64,000 bases of DNA from Ephydatia muelleri (Eukaryota > Porifera > Demospongiae > Spongillida > Spongillidae), in the NCBI GenBank assembly GCA_013339895.1, contig JABACO010000020.1:6985893-7049892 (forward strand), read 5' to 3'. Below, piece by piece: positions 32,415 to 42,169 of this stretch. Numbering within the stretch: the stretch's first letter is position 1; the number at the start of each line of letters is the position of its first letter. Position numbers and translations under genes: made by a program. The notes under the pieces are model-generated. The model had not been told where the DNA came from. It did no database searches and saw nothing but the letters and a program-made list of their open reading frames with translations.

Positions 32415-35400
32415 CTCAATCCAGGGATTTTTGCATAAGAAGAAGCGTCAGTTAGTGGATGAGTACCAGAGAAGGTTTTTCATACTCAGTCATGAATCTC
32501 AAACTCTTTCCTATTTCATCAATTGTGGGGTGAGTCCTGTGTGGGCACAGTATGCAGGGTGTTGTCCCTGTCAGTGCCTTCATTTATGTCTTCCATGTTA
32601 TAGCATTGAAAAGCTTAGCTATAAGCAGATGTGTTATGGCATTGAAAGGCTTAGCGGAGATATGTTATAGCATTGAAAGGCTTAGCTATAAGCAGATATG
32701 TTATAGCATTGAAAGGCTTAGCTATGGGCAGATATGTTATATCATTGAAAGGCTTAGCTATGGGTTCCCCCACTATACTTTAACATGTTTATTCTCACAT
32801 GTTTCTCACTGTCCACCCTCTAATCACCTGTGCATTCTCTGTAAGCTCTGTTGAAATTTTCTGCATCACCTTATCACCAGCAATAAATTGATACCCTCTA
32901 CCAGTTAGATGATCACATCAGTGGTTTTTCTTTTCAGGACAAGAAGCCAAAATGCTGCATTCATGTCTCCTCTCTCAATGCGTCACTTACTGTGCCAGGA
33001 ATGGATCGTCCCAATGCCATGCTTCTGACCTACCGAGGAGAATCAGGAAAGATGCGAAATATCTTTGTATATGCTGATTCAGGGCAGGTATGCAAAAGCT
33101 GGTATGTAGACCTGGCATGTGGAACTGGCATGTGGAACTGGCATGTGGAACTGGCATGTGGAACTGGTATGTGACTTGGCTTGTGGACCTGGATATGTAG
33201 TTTCCGTACATGACATGAGGACATACAGCAGGAGTATTCAGACTTAGCATGTGGAAAAAGCAAGCTTGGTCATACATTTGTGTGTCATAGAGCGACTTGT
33301 CCCTCATTCCTACTCCCCCCCCCCCCCCCCCCCCTTCTCTTTCTGTGTCCTCCCCTCTCCCCTATCACCCTCTCACTCCATGAATCTTGTCTAGATCATC
33401 ATGGATTGGCTGTGTGCTATCAGGATGGCCAAGATTATTGCAGCAAACGTCGTGGATATAAAGGTTTGAGCAGCGTTGACAGAATGGATTTTAAAAAGTG
33501 GGACGACCAAGGGGACCAGTTAAGGGGTGTGGTTACGGGGTGGTCTTTTTGGTCAAACTATAACAAAAAGTGGGTTTGACCCAGTCTCCCCTAATCCATC
33601 GCCACTGATGAGTACCGTCCATGTGCAGGTGTGGGTGTGGGTATGGATGTGGGTATGAGTGTGGTGTGGGTATGGGTTGTATCAGCTGCACGGGGAGACA
33701 TTCAAGCAGTTCCATCCACTCAGTAGGACTAGGGGAAGGGGGAGGAGAGTGGGACTAGGGGAAGGAGGAGAGTGGGACTAGGGGAAGGGGAGGAGAGTGG
33801 GACTAGGGGAAGGGGGAGGAGAGTGGGACTAGGGGAAGGAGGAGAGTGGGACTAGGGGAAGGGGAGGAGAGTGGGACTAGGGGAAGGGGGAGGAGAGTGG
33901 GACTAGGGGGAAGGGGGAGGAGAGTGGGACTAGGGGAAGGGGGAGAGAGTGGGACTAGGGGAAGGGGGAGGAGAGTGGGACTAGGGGAAGGGGGGGAGGA
34001 GAGTGGGACTAGGGGGAAGGGGGAGGAGAGTGGGACTAGGGGAAGGGGGAGGAGAGTGGGACTAGGGGAAGGGGGAGGAGAGTGGGACTAGGGGAAGGGG
34101 GAGGAGAGTGGGACTAGGGGAAGGGGGAGGAGAGTGGGACTAGGGGAAGGAGGAGAGTGGGACTAGGGGAAGGAGGAGAGTGGGACTAAGGGAAGGGGGA
34201 GGAGAGTGGGACTAGGGGAAGGAGGAGAGTGGGACTAGGGGAAGGGGGAGGAGAGTGGGACTAGGGGAAGGGGGGAGGAGAGTGGGACTAGGGGAAGGGG
34301 GAGGAGAGTGGGACTAGGGGAAGGGGGGAGGAGAGTGGGACTAGGAGAAGGGGGAGGAGAGTGGGACTAGGGGAAGGGGGAGGAGAGTGGGACTAGGGGA
34401 AGGAGGAGAGTGGGACTAGGGGAAGGAGGAGAGTGGGACTAGGGGAAGGGGGAGGAGAGTGGGACTAGGGGAAGGAGGAGAGTGGGACTAGGGGAAGGAG
34501 GAGAGTGGGACTAGGGGAAGGGGGAGGAGAGTGGGACTAGGGGAAGGGAGAGGAGAGTGGGACTAGGGGAAGGGGGAGGAGAGTGGGACTAGGAGAAGGG
34601 GGAGGAGAGTGGGACTAGGGGAAGGGGGAGGAGAGTGGGACTAGGGGAAGGGGGAGGAGAGTGGGACTAGGAGAAGGGGGAGGAGAGTATGATTGAGAAG
34701 GTGAAGGTGACACAGCACTCGAATGACACGAAGGACCTATAAGGTGTACAACCTCCCTCGACCCCCACCAAGCTACTTGGATCCAGTATGAGAACTGCCT
34801 TCCTGCCATCGTAACTATGCTGCATGCATCAATGGCACAAGTACTGGGTCCAATGTGGTGGAGCTTCATTTGTCTAACTAGCCAATGGAATCCCAGGGCA
34901 CTTTGTTAGTAGTGCAACATTCTATTTAGTAGTTAACATCCCCACCCCCTCCCTCCCTCACCCCCACCCCACCCAAGGACGCTGTTGAAATAACGAAAGA
35001 CCTTACCAAGTGGGGCGAGCTGTGTAAGACACCACCACAGCAGACTGTGAGTGCCAAGCATTTAGCATCATGCAGGATCTCTTGTGTATGATTGTACTTG
35101 TGTGCATCTTAACACAGAAACTACAGAAGAGATTTTTTGTGCTTGACAGGAACTGCCTTCGGTACTACAAATATCCTCAGGTATATTTCAATGTCATTTC
35201 TGTTTATCAAGGCAATGCAGATTACCTTTGGGCTACAGTGCATGACCTTTGAGGTATGCTGTATGACCTTTGGATGACATTTCGAAAGGATTTTTACTAT
35301 TACTAATTAAATGAAATATGTATTGTGGTATCAAACATGCAAGATTAGTAACCTACTTAGTGTGAGAGATCTTAAGCCCTTCATACAGTTAACTCTTGTA

Positions 35401-36225
35401 CATTATGATACTTAGTAGCACTGGGGTTAGTGATGGAAAGCCTCATCAAGAGTGATGTTCAAGCCATTGCTGACACTAAGCTATAGAGATTGGTTGGTCT
35501 TGTGGCCATGAGAACTGTCACCACTGTTGGCCGATATTACTGTAGTTAAGGCACAGCTTAACTACATACAGCTTCTTCATAGCTGCATTTAGTTAAGCTA
35601 TGCAGCATCTCTTACATATGATAGTTTGTGTGCATCTTAACACAGAAACTGCACAAGAGATTAACTGTATCTGCTTGTGAGTGTAATTAAATAACACACT
35701 TAATAAGAGTTTTTTCTGGATAGAGAGTAACAGTACAGAAAGTAATTTGTGACAATTGAAAAAGAATTGTACTATGGGTGCCATTCACTAGTTTCTTTTC
35801 CACACAATATCACATAAGGAGAGTTAACTGCATAGTCAACCCTCTTTGATATACCGTATCTTTTATAGGATGCTGAACCACTGGGTGAGATCTTTCTACG
35901 GGAGAATGACTGGGTGGACACGAATGTTCCCCCCCTGCTCGCTCATCACCCCAACATGTTCATGCTCCACACGTGTGGGAGGGAAGGAGGGGGTTTCCCT
36001 TTCCATGCTGAGGACAGTGTGGTCAGGGATGCTTGGATGGCTGCAATACACGCTGCCATTGAAAGTGTCAAGAAGTGTCCTGCTGTATTTACATTCAAAA
36101 GGAGCTACACCACTGATGACTACGTTGAAAGCAAATCTGACTCTGTGGATCAAGGACCAAGCCCCATCACACCTTCAACATTCCAATTCAGTGACATTAA
36201 CAATGTATGGGATCCTCCCACATGA
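31306..36225 (+). CDS. ADAP-B: ArfGAP with dual PH domains, complete
   Basis: Second ADAP/centaurin-alpha gene, in tandem with ADAP-A. Exons: 31306-31384, 31446-31579, 31671-31762, 32017-32096, 32414-32529, 32938-33087, 33395-33463, 34978-35046, 35118-35180, 35869-36225. All are in phase and give 402 residues without a frameshift. Start MDSLRLALVVLQKKH; zinc finger CADC, 16 residues, CIEC, the canonical ArfGAP spacing. The residue in the catalytic arginine position is Lys (GIHKRIG instead of GIHR). [13 protein letters not shown] follows; PH1 from IQGFLHKKK to IIMDWLCAIRMA; PH2 from KWGELCKTPP to AWMAAIHAAI; then a Ser/Thr-rich tail ending VWDPPT. The donors at 31385 (GTCAGC) and 33464 (GTTTGA) are weak. 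A 36-bp mini-exon near 33686 cannot be excluded. Confidence 0.92.
32226..32413 (+). repeat. CA microsatellite ending at an ADAP-B acceptor
   Basis: Imperfect then perfect (CA)n, about 90 bp perfect, running straight into the acceptor ACACAG of the exon at 32414. The CA tract therefore replaces a normal polypyrimidine tract. Confidence 0.93.
32605..32765 (+). repeat. 36-bp tandem repeat, about four copies
   Basis: Unit with ATAGCATTGAAAGGCTTAGC and TATAAGCAGATATGTT, in the ADAP-B intron between the two PH1 exons. Confidence 0.85.
33726..34690 (+). repeat. 26-bp G-rich minisatellite, about 40 copies
   Basis: Unit AGGGGGAGGAGAGTGGGACT plus AGGGGA, with 22-bp short variants lacking the GGGG block. 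About 965 bp with very strong G skew on plus, in the ADAP-B intron between PH1 and PH2. Each unit has three or more G runs, so it is G-quadruplex-prone. Confidence 0.93.
35588..35665 (+). pseudogene. Decayed copy of the start of ADAP-B exon 35118-35180
   Basis: TGTGTGCATCTTAACACAGA followed by AACTGCA and CAAGAGATTAACTG matches the acceptor and first codons of the true exon (AACTACAGAAGAGATTTTT), and the preceding 40 bp match too. The copy then diverges, so it looks like a local duplication of the intron-exon boundary that has degenerated. Confidence 0.65.
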
Positions 36226-37227
36226 GAATGTGTGTGCTCCAATGAGCACTACGCGAGCCTTGTATTGTAATCTTTGTATGAGTAGGCTCTTAGCAGCAAT
36301 CCTTACAGCAGGCCTTATAGCAGTGTGTTTTTTAACCGCAAATTGTAATCTTGAGCACATTTTTATCAAAAAGCTTTCTGCAGTCACCATGTCAGACTAG
36401 ATCACGATGGACTGACACCAGACATCTTTAATCCAACCAGAAAAAAGAAAAAGAAAAAAGAAAACAAAAGAGAAAAGAAAAAGAAAAAGAAAAAAAAAAA
36501 AGAAAACAAAAGAGAAAAGAAAAAGAAAAAGAAAAAAAAAAAAGAAAAAAAAAAACATGTCAAGTAGTCCATATTGATGGTTAGGACAATTCAGGCATGC
36601 CAATACTATGCGCGAATCTAAGCTATAAAATATAAAGCTGCACACTCGTGCGTAACTAAATTTGCCATGAAGGGCAATTGCAGTTCACGAGGGCCGGCGC
36701 GCGTTACGTAATCATGTTCAAAACAGACATAGGGCGGAGCACAGTTGTCTGCATTGTGATCAAATATAATTAACACATCACTCGCAGGGAAAATTGTGGG
36801 TAGTCAAGTGAGCCAAGAAAACATTCGCATGCCCAATGTTCTTCTTTAAAATTCTAGTGGTTCAGTCCCGTTTTGATTGAGTTGATTTGGAATTTAAAAG
36901 CCTTGCGGACCATGTTCAGTTTGCTCGGAGCTTAGTATATCGCCATTTACCGTGACGCGGCAAAAATAATTTGTAATACCCTGAAATGACAGATGGCTGC
37001 AACAAGTGCACTAATCTCACACGGTATAAGATGGCCTTGGAGTCTCTATGTGCGGTTAAAAATTGATTTTTAGTTTGTTATTCAGTTCCCGTCTCCACAG
37101 TTATGTGTATCTTGAAATTAAAATAGTGCGGTCAGGGTATGGCGTTACACCGGCGCAATCGGATCTCCTTGTGTTAATTACTACTACATGTGTGGCGGGC
37201 TCGGGCAGTGTGACCGCCGACGCACTA
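36226..37227. other. Intergenic, no gene recognised
   Basis: Follows the ADAP-B stop. Contains an A-rich (AAAAAGAAAAAG) tract at about 36438-36556, whose reverse complement gives an FFFLFLF artefact frame. Otherwise no exon-like structure. Confidence 0.55.
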
Positions 37228-37360
37228 TAGGCCCTTTTCGTCACTCGGATATTTCCGTAAAAGCTGTGAATCAACATGGCGGACGTGTATTAATTTATAT
37301 TGTGTGACACTGACGTATGTTAGATTACGGAGCGGTCACATGACACAGGAAAAGGGCCTA
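37228..37360. mobile_element. 133-bp MITE with TA target duplication
   Basis: Begins TAGGCCCTTTTCGTCAC and ends AGGAAAAGGGCCTA; the terminal 12-13 bp are inverted repeats, and TA flanks both ends (37226-37227, 37361-37362). No coding capacity. It lies about 600 bp upstream of GPCR2. Confidence 0.7.
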
Positions 37361-37362
37361 TA

Positions 37363-37965
37363 TTAATGATTAAAACTTGCATAGAAAACAGGTCACTTGT
37401 TAAGTGTGTTGCTCACTCCGCTTTGAAGTACCTTTCCTATGCTGAATTCGAGAACGTTTATAAAATCACGAGTGACATCATAATTATGATCTATGGTCAG
37501 CTGCTGGGACAACAACCCAAAAAAAAAAAAGGTCCGTTTTCCATCACATTATTATTTAGAACAATGCTCAAATCAGTTCGACCTAAATTTTAGGCGGTAC
37601 GACGCACCTGGTATTCTCTGCATGCAAATGCAGAAACACAAGCTCTAAAATGATTTTGTTCCACAATTTAATCATGGGCGATATGAGAAGCTGCATGACT
37701 CGGCTCATTTTTCCTTAAGCGAAAGTTTTGTAATTCCAATCAGTGTATTCGTGTTTCCCGTTTCGTTATTCAATTATCACTGCCCAAATTGTTACACCGT
37801 ACCCATGGTAATAGTAAAACAAAAAACGAATTCACAGTGCAACGCCCACATCTCTCCTCCCCTCCGGAAGTGCTTATTGTTTGCCTGGGCTGTTGACTAT
37901 AGGAATACGCTACAGCGCCTAAGTAGAGTTGTTGTCACAGTTGTACAGAAGAAGCCAAAAAAAAG
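37363..37965. promoter_or_regulatory. GPCR2 5' flank
   Basis: AT-rich unique sequence between the MITE and the GPCR2 start, presumably including its promoter. Homopolymer A runs occur at about 37518 and 37957. No specific control element was identified. Confidence 0.35.
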
Positions 37966-40333
37966 ATGCACACCATCGCTATGGGGCCAGCTTGGCTGCT
38001 ATCGCTCTGGTTGCTCACTTGCCTGCTTCCTTCCAGGTGCGTCTCCACTCCCAGCAAGTCCCACACCCTCTACGTCCTATCTCTGGCCCCTTACCCGCAC
38101 TCCACGCTGTCCAACGACACGCTCAACCCGTCGTGGGACGGCGAGGCCTCGCTGACCCCGGGGGTCCGCCTCGCAGTGGCCGAGATCAACAACCGCACCG
38201 ACGTTCTGTCCGACTTTCGGCTCGAACTCATCGAAGCGGACTGCGGCTGCGACTTGACCTTCAAGGCCGTCAACAGCTACATCGACGCCGTCTTCTACTC
38301 GGGCAAGCAGGGTAGTGGGAATCGTCGGCCTCGCCTGTTCCGACTCGGCAATGGTGCTTGCCGATCTTACCACAAAGAAGGCGCTAAACATCCTGCAAGT
38401 CTCCATAGCCACGTCGCCGTCCCTAAACCAGTACCCTTACTCCCCGAGGCCGATCAGCTCCTCCTTCGAGTACGTCACGACCTACCTCTCGCTCATCAAA
38501 CTCAACAAGTGGAAAAACATCGTCATCCTCTACGACATCTCGCGGTCCCTCTTCAAAGCGACCTACGTCGAGTTCAAGCGCCAACTGAAGACTGACCCCA
38601 GCCTGAGCGATGTCCAGATCGCCTACGAGAGCGTGATCACCGACACCTTCATTCCAGTCGAGGCCATCGTCGAATCCAACGCCCGTGTGGTGTTCGCCTT
38701 CCTCGGGCCCGTCGCCGTGAAGATGATGTGCGTTGCCGCCCAAAAAAAAATGCTATACGACTCGTACCAGTTCATCTTCCACGACAGGAGCCTCTACGAG
38801 TTCAACAACGATGTCACCGTCCTGCACAACAGCGTCACGTACACGTGCCCCGCCATGCTCATGATGTCAGCGGTGCACGGGAACATCTTCATGCAGTACC
38901 ACCTGAACAGGACTGAGCAGGACCAGTCAAGCACCGCACAAAACGTCCTCCTCATCTCCAACAAGACGTATGACACATTTTTTAATCAGTACTACGACCT
39001 GTACACCCGGCTCCTTCAGGAGCCCGGACACTTCCTGCACGTTGTGTCCGACCTGGCCTATGGACCAGTCGATTACGACGCAGTATGGTCCCTGGCACTG
39101 GCTCTCAATCGCTCCGTCCCCATCCTGAACCAGCGGGGCACACCCCTTCAGTACTACTGGCCAGGCTTTAATAACACAGACGCCATAGACACCATCTTGG
39201 ACCAGTTCTACGACCCACCTCTGTCATTCGCTGGAGCATCTGGTCAGATTCTGTTTAGGAACAGCACAGGAGACTCTGCCACTGTGATCTACATATACCA
39301 AATTCTCAACAACTCCATGACCCTCATCAGTTCAGCAACCAGTGGGGTCTTGGACACGGTCGACCATCGCCAGGTGTACATCCCCGACCAATTTGCAACT
39401 GAAAGCACGACCATTCCTCTGGCTGGGGGGTTGGCTGTTTTCATCTTGAATGGGATAGCGCTCTTCCTCACCCTGATGTTCCACATTGTCAATGTAGTGT
39501 ACCAGAACCACGAGTACATCAAGCCCTCCAGCCCCGCCCTCAACCACCTTGCCTTCTCCGGGTGCTACCTTTTCATCATCTCCTGCCTCCTCTTTACGGT
39601 CCCGCGTACCTTCGAGCAGGGTCTCCTCGTGCAAGGGGTACTGTGCAACACATTTGTATGGAGTCTCGTCCTTGGTTTGGCCATGGTCTTTGGCACCGTG
39701 ACCGCAAAGATATGGAGGATTTACCGCATCTTCGTCTACTTCAACAACCCTGGGCAACTCCTCTCCAACTACCTCCTCATCCTATTGGTCATTGCCTTGG
39801 CGATCGTGGACACGGTCATCCTGCTCACATGGACCCTCATCGATCCCCTCCTGGCCTACCGGATGAAGCTTCTCCTTTCTGCACCGGATAAGGTCCTGAT
39901 CTGGTACCAGTACCAGTGCAAGCACCTGGCGGTGTGGGTGGCACTTGTCACCTTGCTCCAATCTATCGTCATCATCCTCCTCATCATCATATCGATACGA
40001 GCCCGTAAGGTTCGCAGCCAGTACAACCACACCAAGTCCATCAACATACTCATCTACATCCTCGTCTTCCTTGTCACGCTAGGAGTGGGTGTCTACGGGG
40101 TACTCATCTACAACCTAGACTCCAACACCATCCGCACCTCCCTGCCCCTGGGCGACACCTTGATGTGCCTGGTACTCGTAGGGACGGTGTACCTCTTCAT
40201 CTTGTTCCTCTTCCTGCCCCCGTGGCTGCCATACTTCCACCAGAGACTGCCGTTGCTCCAGAAAATTCGTCGGAGGGAGGTACGCACAACCCCTGTGGCC
40301 CATATGACGTCCTTCTTGACGGAACAAAATTAG
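37966..40333 (+). CDS. GPCR2: intronless class C GPCR, GABA-B-like, one frameshift
   Basis: Paralogue of GPCR1 with the same architecture; a membrane receptor with unknown ligand. Start at 37966 or, as likely, at 37981, where a signal peptide begins (MGPAWLLSLWLLTCLLPS). The Venus-flytrap domain shares PSWDGEASLTP, VAVAEINN and DCGCDLTFKAV with GPCR1. Seven helices lie at about codons 485-750, with SPALNH before TM2, cysteines in GVLCNTF and YQCKHL, and KIWRIYRIF after TM3. An extra G at 38310-38312 breaks the frame between SGKQ and VVGIVG; without it the total is 788 codons. The tail is about 35-40 residues, has no coiled coil, and contains KIRRREVR, an arginine cluster. Codons are strongly C-ending, unlike GPCR1. 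Such a lone indel in an otherwise clean frame suggests a consensus error. Confidence 0.9.
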
Positions 40334-40340
40334 TCATCCT

Positions 40341-40393
<53 letters not shown>

Positions 40394-40616
40394 TGTGTGT
40401 ATGTATGTGTAGTGTCCTTTTCTCTGTGCCTCTGTTTATTTATACATCTGCTTACTATTTTTTGTGAAGGTCATATTTATCAAGAAGTTTTAGTGATATG
40501 GTGTCTTTGTGTTCAAAGATGTGAGTGGAAAGTGTTTAGGTCATATTCAATGCAGGAAGAGGTGATTATGGGCTATCACACCTTTAGTAGATGGGTTAAA
40601 GTTATTGATGTGTTGT

Positions 40617-40666
<50 letters not shown>

Positions 40667-41053
40667 ATGCCTACATTGGTATGTACATCTATGGTGGGAC
40701 AAATGTGCAAGTGTGGTATGTGTGTGGGTGTGTACGTGTGTATGTGTGTGTGTAGTGGACGCATGTGGACTGCACAAAGGGGTGTTGAGTGGGGGAGGAG
40801 GTCATGCTACTGCGCACACAAAGCAATGCTACAAGGTGGCAGCACCATAGCCATACACACACAACCCCCCACACACACACACACATGTGCCTGATGCATG
40901 ACATTGTTGCCACGCCCAAGTCGCATTTCAACATCTTGACCCACACTTCTATTGGACACAAACCAATCTCCATCAAACCCCTCCTCCCCCCATTGTTGAC
41001 ATGCATCCCCATGCCCCGCCCATTCCTTTGATGGCCAAATGCAGGAGGAAGGA
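40334..41053. other. Convergent spacer between GPCR2 and NAT9
   Basis: About 720 bp between the GPCR2 stop and the NAT9 stop on the opposite strand. It holds two TG microsatellites (about 40344-40410 and 40617-40665). Both genes must terminate here; no clear poly(A) signal was assigned. Confidence 0.6.
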
Positions 41054-42106
41054 CTACTGACCACAAACAGTTGAGTTGGCCTCTAAAATCTCTGGAGAGT
41101 ACCTTCGCCAATGAGCCACAGTACCAATCATGTGGGAATACTCTCTTCTCAGTCCCTCATCCATAAAGAGTTCAAAGGTCACCTCCTGGAACACGTGACT
41201 CGTTGATATCTGGAACATTGTAAAGATATGGTACACATATGCACACACACATCCACACACACATGCACACACATGCATACACAATGTACACACATGCATG
41301 CACACACACATATGCACACATGACACACATGCACACATATGTACACACATGCACACACATGTACCCACATATACAGAACACACACACATCCACACACACA
41401 TGTACACATATATGCACACATACACATGCACATACAAAAGCAACCTCACTTGCTTAAAGCCTAGCTTCTCTTGAAAGAGCTTCAGACTAGGCACATTGTT
41501 GATGCCAATCTTAGCCACAAACACAGTTATCCCAAGTTCCATCACAGCTACAAAAGGGGAAACTCTTGAGAATGTGTTCACCATTCCACCACCACAAAGG
41601 TCAGAGCAAACATAATTCACGCACTGATAGTGTTACTGGAAACACAGACTGCCCAGTTATGACAACTGTCACATTCTTGTTTGGAGAGAATAAAATGGGT
41701 GGTCCCAATCAAAGCTTGTAGACCCCCCACCTCCCATCCCTTCAACTTTACTCTGTTGAACTCATCCTGTAACCTTCTACCGCCCCCAGTAGAAATACTA
41801 CACCAGTAAAAATACTCCACCAGTAGAAATACTCCACCAGTAAAAATACTCCACCAGTAGAAATACTACACCAGTAAAAATACTACACTTTGTACGATGC
41901 AGAGATAATAAATACACAGCTCTAATGCTCTGTCCATACACAGCCCTCATCTATTGAGGCCTGTGGTTACACAGAACAAACAAACAGGGCCAGTGAGACT
42001 TTTATGAGCAGCCAACATTGTGGGGGGGGCGCACAAACAAAGGTGCTGGTCAAATTGAGAGTGGAATACTCCCCTCAGTGGGGTTATACATACACAGACA
42101 GACAGA

Positions 42107-42169
<63 letters not shown>

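Noticed and set aside
33686-33722. Mini-exon (LHGETFKQFHPLS) in ADAP-B
   Set aside because: It has an acceptor, but no donor in a phase compatible with the next exon; the CDS is in phase without it.
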